In this document: positions 7,741 to 17,098 of the stretch, piece after piece
Numbering within the stretch: position 1 is the stretch's first letter
Layout of the letters: each line of letters starts with the position of its first letter
Program-made: the position numbers and the translations under genes
Notes under the pieces: model-generated
Database searches by the model: none
What the model saw: the letters and a program-made list of their open reading frames with translations, nothing else
What the model was told of the DNA's origin: nothing
Source of the DNA: Pseudomonadales bacterium
Lineage (GTDB): Bacteria > Pseudomonadota > Gammaproteobacteria > Pseudomonadales > Ketobacteraceae
Length of the DNA stretch: 64,000 nucleotides
Assembly (NCBI GenBank): GCA_020062665.1
Contig: JAGUVW010000011.1
Location: 1 to 64,000, forward strand
Reading direction: 5' to 3'

Positions 7741-9112
7741 ACTGAACCCGCCCGCGCCCACACCGCTGACCATCCACAACCTGCAGGCGCTTTACCAGCA
7801 GCGCCAATTGACGCCGCTACAACTGATGGAACGACTGCTGCCGCGCCTACAGGCACAGGAAGACAATCCGATCTGGATCAGCCGCTACTCCAACGCGGAA
7901 CTGCTGGCAGCCGCACGCGCATTGCAACAGCGGCCCGACCGCGATCAGCTGCCTTTGTACGGCATTCCCTTCGCGGTGAAAGACAATATCGATGTGGCAG
8001 GACTGCCCACCACCGCCGCCTGCCCGGCGCTGCACTATGTCCCAGCCGCCAGCTCACCGGTGGTGGAGGCACTGCTGCAGGCGGGCGCCTTGCTGATCGG
8101 CAAAACCAACATGGATCAACTGGCCACCGGACTGGTGGGAACACGCTCACCGTATGGCATCTGCTGCAACCGTTTCCATCCGGACTACATCGCCGGTGGC
8201 TCCAGTTCCGGCTCCGGACTGGCAGTGGGGTTGGGCCTGGTGGCCTTTGCCCTGGGCACCGACACCGCCGGCTCCGGCCGCGTGCCAGCGGCGCTCAACA
8301 ACATCGTCGGCTACAAGCCAACGCGCGGCATCTTCAGCACAAGGGGGCTGGTACCCGCCTGCCGCCACCTGGATTGCCTGTCGATCTTCGCCAACCGTAC
8401 GGCGGATATCGCGACGCTGCTGCCGTTCTGCAGCGAATTCGATGCGCAGGATGATTACGCGCGCCCGTTCGCGCCGCCATCCACGCCGGTCAAGCCGTTG
8501 GCGAACTGCCACATCGGCGTGCTGGCAGATCCGCAACAGGAATTTTTTGGCGACGACGATGCACGGCATTGCTATCGCGCCAGCCTGCAAAAACTGCAAC
8601 GCACCGGCGCCCGGTTGGAACCCTTCGATTTCACGCCATTTCGCGACGCAGCCACGCTGTTGTACGAAGGCGCCTTTCTGGCAGAACGCAGCGCAGGATT
8701 GCAGCACTTTCCCGCCGTGCAGGACACGGATCTGCTGCCGGTGATCCGTGAGCTGATGATACGAGGCCGCAATTACAGCGCCGTCGACCTGTTTCATCAC
8801 CAGCATCGGCTGCAACACCTGCGGGCGCAGATTGCCCCGCTCTGGCGACAATTCGATGCCCTGTTTCTGCCGACCCACGGCCCTGTCTATCGCCTCGACG
8901 AAATCCAGGACAATCCGCTGCAGCTCAATCGTAACCTGGGCTACTACACCAATTTCGTGAACCTGCTGGATCTGAGTACCCTGGCGCTTCCCGCTGGCAT
9001 GCGCGCCTGCGGCATACCATTCGGCATCACACTGGTTGCACCGGCATTTCAGGATCTGTCCTTGCTGGCATGGGCCAGGACATGGGAATCGTTGCAGATT
9101 GCCCAGGGTTGA
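7733..9112 (+). CDS. Amidase, allophanate-hydrolase-like (AtzF N-terminal domain type)
   Basis: 459 aa, TTG start at 7733 overlapping the dppF-type stop, with GGAG about ten bases upstream. Amidase-signature enzyme with a Ser-cisSer-Lys triad visible: Lys83 (AVKDNID), Ser157 (first Ser of GGSSSGSG) and Ser181 (TAGSGRVP). The runs LPTTAACPA, KTNMDQLATGLVGTRSPYG, LGTDTAGSGRVPAALNN and VPACRHLDCLSIFA are those I know from allophanate hydrolases, which cut allophanate to release ammonia. The usual C-terminal domain of about 130 residues (full enzymes are near 600 aa) is absent. Being last in the transporter operon, it probably hydrolyses the imported compound or its breakdown product. Another amide substrate is possible. 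Confidence 0.82.
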   Translation: MPELNPPAPTPLTIHNLQALYQQRQLTPLQLMERLLPRLQAQEDNPIWISRYSNAELLAAARALQQRPDRDQLPLYGIPFAVKDNIDVAGLPTTAACPALHYVPAASSPVVEALLQAGALLIGKTNMDQLATGLVGTRSPYGICCNRFHPDYIAGGSSSGSGLAVGLGLVAFALGTDTAGSGRVPAALNNIVGYKPTRGIFSTRGLVPACRHLDCLSIFANRTADIATLLPFCSEFDAQDDYARPFAPPSTPVKPLANCHIGVLADPQQEFFGDDDARHCYRASLQKLQRTGARLEPFDFTPFRDAATLLYEGAFLAERSAGLQHFPAVQDTDLLPVIRELMIRGRNYSAVDLFHHQHRLQHLRAQIAPLWRQFDALFLPTHGPVYRLDEIQDNPLQLNRNLGYYTNFVNLLDLSTLALPAGMRACGIPFGITLVAPAFQDLSLLAWARTWESLQIAQG

Positions 9113-9208
9113 TATCAGGGCGGGGTGTAATGCGCCCCGCGCTTCCCTGCGCACCAATTCCTGCTAGAGTGATGGCCTTGATCCTCGTCCACTCATTCTG
9201 GAGATCCC

Positions 9209-9826
9209 ATGCTGCGTTTTCCCTTGCGTGCCCTGCTCACCACCCTGCTCTGTTGCTTTCTGCTGGCCTGCGGCACCACTCGCCTTGTGGACACCTGGAA
9301 ATCTCCGGAATTCAACCGCGACAACCTGCACAACGTGCTGGTGGTTGCCGCCACATCGAACACCACCACGCGGGTGATCTTCGAATCCTCCTTTGCGGCA
9401 GAAATGCAGAAACATGGCATCAAGGCCTTTCCCAGCTTCCAGGCCATTGGCGACCAGGCGCCCACCAAGGAAGCCGTGCTGGAATTCGTGAAGCAAAGCA
9501 AAGTGGATCATGTGGTTGCGGTGAAACTGGGTTACATCGATCTCGAAGTGGATCAGGTGCCGGAATCCGTGATGACCTACTACACCGGGCCCTACTACGC
9601 ACCCAATCTGGGGGGTTACTGGGGCGCCTGGGGCGGCAACACCGTCACCATGACCCGCGAATCCTACATCGATACGCAAACCAACGTGTTTCTAAGCACC
9701 GCCGTCTACGATGCGAAGACCGAGGGTCTGGCCTGGGGCGGCCGCAGCAAATCCTTCGACGTGAATGCCGTGTCCCAGGTTGCCAGCGAACTGGCATCGC
9801 AAATGATGCGGCAGATGAAGCACTGA
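9209..9826 (+). CDS. Lipoprotein, DUF4136-like
   Basis: 205 aa with a lipoprotein signal (LLCCFLLACGTTR, lipobox LLAC, lipidated Cys near residue 21) and a CTGGAG ribosome site. The body alternates strands and helices (VLVVAATSNTTTRVIFESSFAAEM, KVDHVVAVKLGYIDLE), with a Tyr/Gly-rich stretch (YYTGPYYAPNLGGYWGAWGG) that is often seen in envelope lipoproteins of this kind. Function unknown. It is monocistronic, with a strong terminator just downstream. Confidence 0.75.
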   Translation: MLRFPLRALLTTLLCCFLLACGTTRLVDTWKSPEFNRDNLHNVLVVAATSNTTTRVIFESSFAAEMQKHGIKAFPSFQAIGDQAPTKEAVLEFVKQSKVDHVVAVKLGYIDLEVDQVPESVMTYYTGPYYAPNLGGYWGAWGGNTVTMTRESYIDTQTNVFLSTAVYDAKTEGLAWGGRSKSFDVNAVSQVASELASQMMRQMKH

Positions 9827-9885
9827 AGCAGCCCTGGCGACCGCCATCCACTGCAGTCGCCTCACGGCCCGGAATCAAACGCCAC

Positions 9886-9920
9886 CTGCCGGGCAACGAC
9901 ATCGTGCCCGGCAGCTTTTT
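9886..9920 (+). terminator. Rho-independent terminator after the lipoprotein gene
   Basis: CTGCCGGGCA at 9886-9895 pairs perfectly with TGCCCGGCAG at 9905-9914 across a nine-base loop and is followed by CTTTTT. It separates the lipoprotein gene from the convergent GMC oxidoreductase. Confidence 0.88.
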
Positions 9921-11521
9921 CAGCGGCGCGCATCCTCGCGGATCATATCCACCGCCTTTTCGGCAATCATGATCGTCGGCGCATTGGTGTTGCCACCCAC
10001 CAGCGTCGGCATGATTGACGCATCCACCACCCGCAAGCCTTCCACGCCGCGCACCCGCAGGCGCGGATCGACAACCGCCATATCATCCACCCCCATCTTG
10101 CAGGAACCCACCGGGTGGTACACGGTATCCACCCGCTCCCGCAGCACGCGCACGATGTCATCGTCGGTGCGCACAGCGGCGGTGAAACAGTCCTCGGTGC
10201 TCCACTCCGCCAGCGGACTCGCTTCCATCAATTTGCGGGTCATCTTGAAACCGTCCACCAATACCTGCAGATCGTCTTCCTCGCCGAGAAAATTGGGGTC
10301 AATCAGCGGCGCCGTGTTGGGATCCGCATTCTGCAGCCGCACACTGCCCCGACTCTTGGGCCGCAACACACACACGTGACAGGAATAGCCGTGGCCGAAA
10401 TTCAGTTTGCGGGCATGGTCTTCCACCAGCGCGGTCACCAGATGCAGCTGAATGTCCGGCGCCGGCAGATCCGGGCGGGTTTTCAGAAAGCCTCCGCCTT
10501 CGGCAAAGTTGGAAGTGATCATGCCGCGACGCTCGGCGCGGTAGCGCTGGATTTCCTTCCAGGTGCGTGCCGTGCCTGGGAACGACAATCCCATCACGTC
10601 CAGGCTTTTCGTTTTATAGCCGAAAACAAAATCCGGATGATCCTGCAGGTTCAGGCCCACACCTGGCAGGTGATGCACGGTGCGAATGCCCACCCGCTGC
10701 AGATCTTCGCCGTCACCCACCCCCGACAGCTGCAGCAGCTGGGGCGAGTGGAACGCACCGCCACACAGCAGCACTTCCTTGCGCGCCCGCAGCACTTTCA
10801 ACTGGCCGTTCTGCAGGAATTCCACCCCCGCCGCGCGCTTGCCGTCGAACAGGATGCGCTGGGCAGACGCCTGCAGTTCCACTTTCAGATTCGGACGCTT
10901 GCCCATGTACGGATGCAGGTAGGCGCGGGCCGCACTCCAGCGTTCGCCATTCTTTTGCGTCACCTGGAAAATGCCGATGCCTTCCTGCTCCGGCCCATTG
11001 AAATCGTCGATCAGCGGATAGCCCACCTCGCGGGCCGCCGCCAGCCAGGACTGATGAATGGGATTGTCGGTGCGTAGCGCGCTGACCGCCAGCGGCCCGG
11101 CAGTGCCATGCAGCTCATCGGAGAACTGTGCGTTGGCTTCGGAGCGTTTGAAGTAAGGCAGCACGTCAGCAAACGACCAGCCACTGTTACCCAGTGCCGC
11201 CCAGTGATCGTAGTCCCAGCGATGCCCCCGGATATACACCATGGCGTTGACGGACGACGAACCGCCCAGCACCTTGCCCCTGGGCTGATAGCCACAGCGC
11301 CCGTTCAGGCCCGGTTGCGGCACCGTTTCCAGGGGGAACACATTGGCCTTGATCGCCACCCCCAGCACCATGGCAGCCGGCACATTCACGAGCCAGTTAT
11401 CGCCGGCCTTGCCCGCCTCGACCACCGCCACCGAAGTCGACGGATCTTCCGACAACCGTCCCGCCAGCACGCACCCCGCCGAACCACCCCCCACCACCAG
11501 ATAATCGAATTCCTGCGTCAT
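9920..11521 (-). CDS. GMC-family FAD-dependent alcohol/choline-type dehydrogenase
   Basis: 533 aa from the ATG at 11521. The frame is open 22 codons further, but [23 protein letters not shown] is the family's normal start with the FAD dinucleotide-binding GxGxxG at about residue 10-15. Other signatures are [19 protein letters not shown] (GMC signature 1), [17 protein letters not shown] (signature 2), and the active-site [11 protein letters not shown] histidine with NTNAPTIMI near the end. Such enzymes oxidise alcohols and pass electrons to the respiratory chain; AlkJ-like aliphatic alcohol dehydrogenases and choline dehydrogenase share this layout. The exact substrate cannot be told. Confidence 0.88.
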   Translation of the reverse strand: MTQEFDYLVVGGGSAGCVLAGRLSEDPSTSVAVVEAGKAGDNWLVNVPAAMVLGVAIKANVFPLETVPQPGLNGRCGYQPRGKVLGGSSSVNAMVYIRGHRWDYDHWAALGNSGWSFADVLPYFKRSEANAQFSDELHGTAGPLAVSALRTDNPIHQSWLAAAREVGYPLIDDFNGPEQEGIGIFQVTQKNGERWSAARAYLHPYMGKRPNLKVELQASAQRILFDGKRAAGVEFLQNGQLKVLRARKEVLLCGGAFHSPQLLQLSGVGDGEDLQRVGIRTVHHLPGVGLNLQDHPDFVFGYKTKSLDVMGLSFPGTARTWKEIQRYRAERRGMITSNFAEGGGFLKTRPDLPAPDIQLHLVTALVEDHARKLNFGHGYSCHVCVLRPKSRGSVRLQNADPNTAPLIDPNFLGEEDDLQVLVDGFKMTRKLMEASPLAEWSTEDCFTAAVRTDDDIVRVLRERVDTVYHPVGSCKMGVDDMAVVDPRLRVRGVEGLRVVDASIMPTLVGGNTNAPTIMIAEKAVDMIREDARR

Positions 11522-11797
11522 GCACCGTTCCGCCTGTTGGATTGTTATTGTGATAGGGATTGATCCACAAACCCTGCCCGAATTCAATTGGCCAATCCCG
11601 ACAATCCGGACAGGTCAACCCGTGCGGCTGGTACTTTTTAACAAATAGAAGGGCCGTTTCCCTGCTGTATTGCGCCAGGCGATCCGTAAAATGGGCCAAC
11701 GTCCTGGCAATCCTCTGCTCACGATCAATGAACGCCATGTCCAGGGCCGTCATTATTCAACAGCTGCAACACATTCGTCTGACAGGGATGACGCACC

Positions 11798-12208
11798 ATG
11801 AAATTCAATGCCGCCTCCATCGCCTACAGCTGGGTCATCGCCGTCTGCTTCCTCGGGCTGATCAGCGTGTGGGCACAGCCGCCTGCAGCCGACACCCCCA
11901 AGCCCTCCCTCATTGAACTGCCGAGCCAGATTCTGTCGGCGGCCCACAGCGATCTGGAATACCTGAAGGCCAGCGCCTGGTGCGCACTGGAGAGCGATCA
12001 GGTGGCGGTGCTGAAAACCACTCGCGATGAAAAGCATTTCCGGGGTTCCATGGCCATCGCCCCGCACTGGCGTGGCGAACCGCTGCAGCAGACCGAGCAG
12101 GAGCGCCTGAACAACTGCGTGGCCCTGCGCCTGGAGCAAACCGGAAAAAACCGCAACCTGCCCGGCAGCGAGCGCGCTGCCCTGGCCTTTCTGTTTTCCG
12201 ATCTGTGA
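11798..12208 (+). CDS. Small secreted protein of unknown function
   Basis: 136 aa. The N-terminus (MKFNAASIAYSWVIAVCFLGLISVWA) is a signal peptide or single membrane anchor, followed by a Pro-rich linker and a mixed helical domain with two cysteines (WCALES, NNCVALRLE). I do not recognise the family. It has only a weak ribosome site (AGGGATG). It lies convergent to the reductase gene at 12227-13387. Confidence 0.6.
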   Translation: MKFNAASIAYSWVIAVCFLGLISVWAQPPAADTPKPSLIELPSQILSAAHSDLEYLKASAWCALESDQVAVLKTTRDEKHFRGSMAIAPHWRGEPLQQTEQERLNNCVALRLEQTGKNRNLPGSERAALAFLFSDL

Positions 12209-12226
12209 CACCCGCCGCCGGGGCTT

Positions 12227-13387
12227 TCAACGCCCTGGCAACTGCACCACCATGTTCTCGCAGGGATAGGCCACGCAACCGAGCACATAGCCGTCCTTCG
12301 CCTCTTCCACCGACAGACTGTTGGGCTCGTCCATGATCACGCTGCCGGACTTGATGCGCAGCTTGCAGGTACCGCAGTTACCGACACTGCATTTTTGCGG
12401 AATCACGATGCCCGCGCTGCGGGCGGACTCCAGTATGGTTTCCACCTTGCGCTGACGCACATGGCGCACCTTGCCAAACACTGAACCGGGCAGAAAGGTG
12501 ATCAAGCGCGGCTTCAGCTCAGTCTGGCTCAGGGTGATGGGCGGGCGATTGAACAGCTCGATGCGAATACGGGATTCCTCCACGCCGGCGCTGTGCAACC
12601 CCTCCATGCAGGCCTTCACCAGGCTGTTGGGGCCGCACACATAGACCAGGCTCGCCGCCGGATCGCTCACCAGCGCCAGCATGCCTTCGCTGGTCAGGCG
12701 CCGGGCTGGATCGTGGTAATTGCCTTCCCGGCGGGTGAAATGAAACTGCACCACCAGTCCTGGATGCTGCTTGCCCAACCGCTCCAGCTCCTTGCGGAAA
12801 ATGCACTGCTCGGCACTGCGGCTGAAATAGACCAGCTGAATCTCGATCTCCGGATTCTTGCCCAGCAGATCCTTGAGCAGGGAATAGATCGGCACGATGC
12901 CGGAGCCTCCCGCCACCATCAGGTAGCGCTGTTCCTCCGGCGCCTCGACCGGCAGCATGAAGTCCCCCGCCGGATCGGACACATAGAACTGATCCCCCAC
13001 CCGCAGCGACTCGTTCAGATAGGTGGACACCCGGCCATGAAACACCTTCTGCACCGTGATGACATAACGATTTTCATCGGGGGCCGAACTGAGGGAAAAA
13101 CAGCGCTGAAAGGTGACGCCCCCGATGGCCAGCGAGATCGCCACATACTGCCCGGCGCGATAACTGAAGCGATAGCCTTCCAGCAACTCGAATTCGATGG
13201 TCACCGCGCGCGGGGTTTCGTGGGTAATCTGGGTGACCTTTGCCAGAAAGGCGTCTTCCGCCAGTGACGACTGATGCCGCTCCGCCCAACCCTCGCCGTG
13301 GTCATGGCGGGCATCCAGCGGCACGCCGATCCGCTTGCGCATCCAGGGCGGCATGGTGCGAAACAGTACTTTGGTGATACGACTCAC
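12227..13387 (-). CDS. FAD/NAD(P)H reductase with C-terminal 2Fe-2S ferredoxin domain
   Basis: 386 aa if the GTG at 13387 is used; a TTG at 13429 is a less likely start with no ribosome site. Domain order is FAD-binding (about 50-150; FSYRAGQYVAISL, RCFSLSSAP), NAD-binding (about 155-280; LMVAGGSGIVPIYSLLKDLL, VYVCGPNSLV), then a plant-type ferredoxin domain with CSVGNCGTC and a distant Cys (LGCVAYP). This is the layout of oxygenase reductases such as PaaE and HmpX-like proteins; it shuttles electrons from NAD(P)H to an oxygenase or desaturase. No partner oxygenase lies nearby. Confidence 0.85.
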   Translation of the reverse strand: MSRITKVLFRTMPPWMRKRIGVPLDARHDHGEGWAERHQSSLAEDAFLAKVTQITHETPRAVTIEFELLEGYRFSYRAGQYVAISLAIGGVTFQRCFSLSSAPDENRYVITVQKVFHGRVSTYLNESLRVGDQFYVSDPAGDFMLPVEAPEEQRYLMVAGGSGIVPIYSLLKDLLGKNPEIEIQLVYFSRSAEQCIFRKELERLGKQHPGLVVQFHFTRREGNYHDPARRLTSEGMLALVSDPAASLVYVCGPNSLVKACMEGLHSAGVEESRIRIELFNRPPITLSQTELKPRLITFLPGSVFGKVRHVRQRKVETILESARSAGIVIPQKCSVGNCGTCKLRIKSGSVIMDEPNSLSVEEAKDGYVLGCVAYPCENMVVQLPGR

Positions 13388-13519
13388 GAGTGACCCCGTC
13401 GCTGACACTATCCAGGCATTTAAGCACAAGGCCGATAAGCTGATCCATCCTCGGCACCCAATTCGGCAATATCCGGCCCAGTCAGCTATAACTAAAAGAA
13501 ACCACCGGAGGAACGCAGC

Positions 13520-13879
13520 ATGGCGGCCGATCCCAACGACCCACTCTACAAGTTACTGCTGGACGAGAAGATCAAAGAGTTCAACCAGGCCCGTAGCGAA
13601 GGCAAGACCGTCGATCTGCGCGGTGCCCACCTGCGGGGCCGTGACCTGCGCATCATGAACGCAGAAGGGCTGGACATGCGCGATGCCTACCTGCGCGGCG
13701 CGGATCTGCGCGGTGTGGATTTCCGCACCACCTTGCTGGAGGGCGCGAGTATCTGCGAGGCCAAGATTTCGGGCTGCTTTTTCCCTCGCGAGCTGGCGGC
13801 GGAGGAAATCCGCATGTCGCTGGAGAAAGGGACGCGGATGCGCTATCGGGTGATGAAGACCGTCAAACGGCCGGAATAG
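13520..13879 (+). CDS. Small pentapeptide-repeat protein
   Basis: 119 aa with a strong GGAGG ribosome site. About nine consecutive pentapeptides of the A(D/N)LxX type are visible in the middle (VDLRG AHLRG RDLRI ... AYLRG ADLRG VDFRT), which would fold as a short right-handed quadrilateral beta-helix. The N-terminus is helical. Pentapeptide proteins vary widely in function (protein-protein contacts, some DNA-gyrase mimics); this one is short and its role is unknown. Confidence 0.72.
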   Translation: MAADPNDPLYKLLLDEKIKEFNQARSEGKTVDLRGAHLRGRDLRIMNAEGLDMRDAYLRGADLRGVDFRTTLLEGASICEAKISGCFFPRELAAEEIRMSLEKGTRMRYRVMKTVKRPE

Positions 13880-13903
13880 AGGAGCGGTGTCATCCCCCCG
13901 CCC

Positions 13904-14218
13904 TCAATCTTCCCAGAAACGGCGTAACTGGAACGCGCAATAGCCCAACGCAAACAACACGTTCAGGACACAGCTGGTGCGCACAGCATTGGTGACCTGA
14001 TGGGGATTCACCGCTTCCTTCGCAAGGGAAGATTCCGCGAATCCCCACACCGCCAGCGCCACCATGCCGCCGGCAATCAGCAACACCCCCACCACCATGC
14101 TGACAAAGGCCGTACCGCGATTCAGCCACTGCCGGATCGCGGCGAATTCCACGAACGCATTCAGCGCGCTGCACAGAATCCAGGTGAGTATCAGTGATCC
14201 AACAATGAAGCCGGCCAT
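13904..14218 (-). CDS. Small integral membrane protein, prfC-coupled
   Basis: 104 aa from the ATG at 14218, two bases after the prfC stop, so probably translated from the same message. Three hydrophobic segments are visible (FIVGSLILTWILCSALNAFV, FVSMVVGVLLIAGGMVALAVWGF, TSCVLNVLFALGYCAFQL). The upstream extension of the frame is a shadow of prfC. No known family recognised. Confidence 0.6.
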   Translation of the reverse strand: MAGFIVGSLILTWILCSALNAFVEFAAIRQWLNRGTAFVSMVVGVLLIAGGMVALAVWGFAESSLAKEAVNPHQVTNAVRTSCVLNVLFALGYCAFQLRRFWED

Positions 14219-14220
14219 GC

Positions 14221-15798
14221 TCAGTGCTCGCGGGTTTCCTTGAAGCGCACGTCGGGCCAGCGCTCCATGGTGAGTTCCAGATTGACGCGGGTGGGCGCCA
14301 GATAAGTGAGATAGCCGCCGCCGTCGATCGCCAGGTTGTCGTGGCATTTCTTCTTGAAGTCTTCGAGCATCTTCACGTCGTCGCAATACACCCAGCGCGC
14401 GGTGGAGACGTTCACCAGATCGTAGGAACATTCCACTTTGTATTCATCCTTCAGGCGGTAGGCCACCACGTCGAACTGCAGCACGCCCACGGCGCCGACG
14501 ATGATGTCGTTGTTGCGCAGCGGCATGAACACCTGGGTGGCGCCCTCTTCCGACAATTGCTGGATGCCTTTCTGCAGCTGCTTGCTCTTGAGCGGATCGC
14601 GCAGGTGCACGCGCTTGAACAATTCCGGGGCGAAGTGCGGGATGCCCTGGAAATTCAAGTCTTCGCCGGAGGTAAACGTGTCGCCGATCTGGATGGTGCC
14701 GTGGTTGTGCAGGCCGATGATGTCGCCGGGCCAGGCTTCTTCCAGGTGAGCGCGTTCACCGGCCAGGAACGTCAGCGCGTCGGAGATGCGCACTTCCTTG
14801 CCGAGGCGCACGTGTTTCATCTTCATGCCTTTTTCGTAGTGGCCGGAGCAGACACGGAGGAAAGCCACGCGGTCGCGGTGTTTCGGGTCCATGTTCGCCT
14901 GGATCTTGAAGACGAAGCCGGTGAAGCGTTCGTCGCTGGCTTCCACGGTGCGCTTATCGGTATCGCGGTGCAGCGGTGGCGGCGCCCACTGCACCAGGCC
15001 ATCCAGCATGTGGTCGACGCCGAAGTTGCCCAGCGCCGTGCCGAAAAACACCGGGGTCAGCTTGCCGTCGAGAAATTCCTGCTGATCGAATTCGTGGCTG
15101 GCGCCGCGCACCAGTTCCAGCTGCATGCGCAGGTCGTCCGCCAGATCGCCGACAGCTTCGTCCAGTTCCGGATTGTCGATGCCTTTGATGGGGCGCACGT
15201 CCTGGATGGTGTGGCCCTGACCGGTGGCGTACAGATAGGTGGTGTCCTGGTACAGGTTGTACACGCCCTTGAACAGCTTGCCCATGCCGATGGGCCAGGT
15301 GATGGGGGCGCATTTGATTTTCAGGATGCGTTCCACTTCGTCGAGCAGGTCGATGGGATCGCGGATTTCCCGGTCCATCTTGTTGATGAACGACAGGATC
15401 GGTGTGTCGCGCAGACGGCAGACTTCCATCAGCTTGATGGTGCGCGCCTCGACGCCCTTGGCGCCGTCGATGATCATCAGGGCGGAGTCCACAGCGGTGA
15501 GGGTGCGGTAGGTGTCCTCGGAGAAGTCCTCGTGGCCCGGCGTGTCCAGCAGGTTGACGGTGCAGCCTTTGTAGGGAAACTGCATCACCGAGGTGGTCAC
15601 CGAGATCCCCCGCTCCTTTTCCATCTCCATCCAGTCGGACGTGGCATGGCGGTCGGAGCCCCGGCCCTTGACGGTGCCGGCTACCTGGATCTGGTTTCCG
15701 TACAGCAGCAGCTTTTCGGTGATGGTGGTTTTACCGGCGTCCGGGTGCGAGATGATCGCGAAGGTGCGGCGTTTTCTGACTTCGTCCAGATGGCTCAT
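14221..15798 (-). CDS. prfC: Peptide chain release factor 3 (RF-3)
   Basis: 525 aa translational GTPase that recycles RF1/RF2 from the ribosome after peptide release. The ATG at 15798 has AAGG at proper spacing and gives [20 protein letters not shown], matching the family N-terminus; a TTG seven codons upstream is possible. G1 [10 protein letters not shown]2 around [23 protein letters not shown]3 DTPGHEDF, G4 NKMDRE are all intact, followed by domain II ([19 protein letters not shown]) and the RF-3 C-terminal domain. A small membrane protein gene follows two bases downstream. Confidence 0.96.
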   Translation of the reverse strand: MSHLDEVRKRRTFAIISHPDAGKTTITEKLLLYGNQIQVAGTVKGRGSDRHATSDWMEMEKERGISVTTSVMQFPYKGCTVNLLDTPGHEDFSEDTYRTLTAVDSALMIIDGAKGVEARTIKLMEVCRLRDTPILSFINKMDREIRDPIDLLDEVERILKIKCAPITWPIGMGKLFKGVYNLYQDTTYLYATGQGHTIQDVRPIKGIDNPELDEAVGDLADDLRMQLELVRGASHEFDQQEFLDGKLTPVFFGTALGNFGVDHMLDGLVQWAPPPLHRDTDKRTVEASDERFTGFVFKIQANMDPKHRDRVAFLRVCSGHYEKGMKMKHVRLGKEVRISDALTFLAGERAHLEEAWPGDIIGLHNHGTIQIGDTFTSGEDLNFQGIPHFAPELFKRVHLRDPLKSKQLQKGIQQLSEEGATQVFMPLRNNDIIVGAVGVLQFDVVAYRLKDEYKVECSYDLVNVSTARWVYCDDVKMLEDFKKKCHDNLAIDGGGYLTYLAPTRVNLELTMERWPDVRFKETREH

Positions 15799-15891
15799 GG
15801 TGACCTTGCGGGTTTCCAAGTGGGCTTATTGATTGACGGTGGTGATGATAGCAGCGAGTACTAAGCAGTAAAGCAATACAAAGTCCGCCAA

Positions 15892-15922
15892 ATAAAAAAC
15901 CCGCGCTTTATAGGGGCGCGGG
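15892..15922 (-). terminator. Rho-independent terminator (minus strand) after the 16014-17009 gene
   Basis: On the minus strand CCCGCGC pairs with GCGCGGG (15916-15922 and 15900-15906) across nine bases, followed by TTTTTTAT. It ends transcription of the upstream membrane-protein gene before prfC. Confidence 0.85.
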
Positions 15923-16013
15923 CTAATGAAAGCAGGCAGGATAAGCTCTACACAATCAATTAGATGGTTTCTGTCGAGTTCATTTCAGTTCCTTCAACAA
16001 GTCAACGAAATCA

Positions 16014-17009
16014 TCAGGATTTCATGAAAATCAGTATATACCCTTGACCTGGCATAAGCAATTTGTCGGGGGGAACCAAAACCCAGCGGAGGTAGCCCTC
16101 TGCATCTTCCTGCGGAATGACGGGATCGATATTTCCTACACCGGTTCGCTTGAAGAACAACTTACCTGAATTCGTGCGGGCTTTTACCGTGAAGCCCTTC
16201 ACAAAACGCTCTGTGGTCGCGAGGATGTATGGTTCTTTCGTCACATCCTGTAACAAATGGTAAATCCTTTCGAGGCGCAAAACACGATCGCCATCCGCGC
16301 GAGGCTTTGCGTACTTGCCTAACTCCAATTGGAAGACACGATTCGCGGAGGTTGGAGGATCACGCACCAGATGATTCTCTACTGGAATTTTTTCTGTATC
16401 GATGAACAATGATTTCAGACTGCAGTCACCATCGACGTTGATTTTCTGACGCAACACCGGTGCAGGGTGATTGGGCGCGAGCACCACGTCCGCTATGGTC
16501 TTATGGCCAATTTGTAACATTTTGCCGTCTTGCTGCAACGTGATATCCAGTGTCACTTCAAAATTCTCGAAATGATACTGGAGGTCTGAATTGAAAAACT
16601 GCGCCATGATGCCTGCTGTTGCATCTCGATGAGAGCTTGGCAAGATCGGCTTCAGGATTGCTTGCGTTAACTTTTCCCACTTGGCCTTCAAATCATCCTG
16701 AACTGCAAAGGTTTCAGGATTATAGAAGACATCAAATACGTGACGCTGAAAGACCTCGGTGAATTGCGCCGACTTCATGATGGCCGAGAAAACACCCGCG
16801 CCGATAATAGCGCTCCCGGATTTCAGCACGAAATCACCAACACCGGGTCGGAAAAAATCATCCAGGTTCTGATCATACGCAGCGCCGATGAATGTCAACA
16901 AAACACCCACGCCAACCAACAACAACGTGACCTGCTTTGTGACCAGCCATAACAAGGGTGTTATGAGGACTTTGTCGACGAAACCATAGAGCCTGGATCC
17001 GAATTTCAT
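16014..17009 (-). CDS. Two-helix membrane protein of unknown function with lower GC content
   Basis: 331 aa from the ATG at 17009, preceded by an excellent GGAAGGAAG ribosome site. Residues about 20-45 and 60-80 form two membrane segments (VTLLLVGVGVLLTFIGAAY, GSAIIGAGVFSAIM), then a conserved-looking cytoplasmic helix (FTEVFQRHVFDVFYNPETF) and a large C-terminal beta-rich domain of about 220 residues (FEVTLDITLQQDGKML, KGFTVKARTNSGKLFF). I cannot name the family. The coding region is visibly more AT-rich than its neighbours and uses A/T third positions more, which suggests acquisition by transfer. It is flanked by its own terminator and a strong upstream hairpin. Confidence 0.75.
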   Translation of the reverse strand: MKFGSRLYGFVDKVLITPLLWLVTKQVTLLLVGVGVLLTFIGAAYDQNLDDFFRPGVGDFVLKSGSAIIGAGVFSAIMKSAQFTEVFQRHVFDVFYNPETFAVQDDLKAKWEKLTQAILKPILPSSHRDATAGIMAQFFNSDLQYHFENFEVTLDITLQQDGKMLQIGHKTIADVVLAPNHPAPVLRQKINVDGDCSLKSLFIDTEKIPVENHLVRDPPTSANRVFQLELGKYAKPRADGDRVLRLERIYHLLQDVTKEPYILATTERFVKGFTVKARTNSGKLFFKRTGVGNIDPVIPQEDAEGYLRWVLVPPDKLLMPGQGYILIFMKS

Positions 17010-17054
17010 ACGCTTCCTTCCGATGGATAGCAGGTTGCATAACATACTAAACAT

Positions 17055-17079
17055 CCCGGCCGCCGGTAATGGGGCCGGG
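17055..17079 (-). terminator. GC-rich hairpin, possible weak terminator after the outer-membrane protein gene
   Basis: CCCGGCC at 17055-17061 pairs perfectly with GGCCGGG at 17073-17079. On the minus strand it lies between the outer-membrane protein gene and the 16014-17009 gene, but no clear U-run follows, so it may attenuate or stabilise rather than end transcription. Confidence 0.4.
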
Positions 17080-17098
17080 TTGATCGGTGGAGCTGGGT

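Noticed and set aside
11397-11753. Minus-strand frame of 118 codons with a CPDC motif upstream of the GMC dehydrogenase
   Set aside because: Its last third overlaps the dehydrogenase in another frame, it has no ribosome site and its C-terminus is Gly-rich shadow sequence. The 276-base gap more likely holds promoters, though a decayed small gene cannot be excluded.
14224-15864. Long plus-strand frame (546 codons) opposite prfC
   Set aside because: Antisense shadow typical of high-GC coding DNA; prfC on the other strand is unmistakable.
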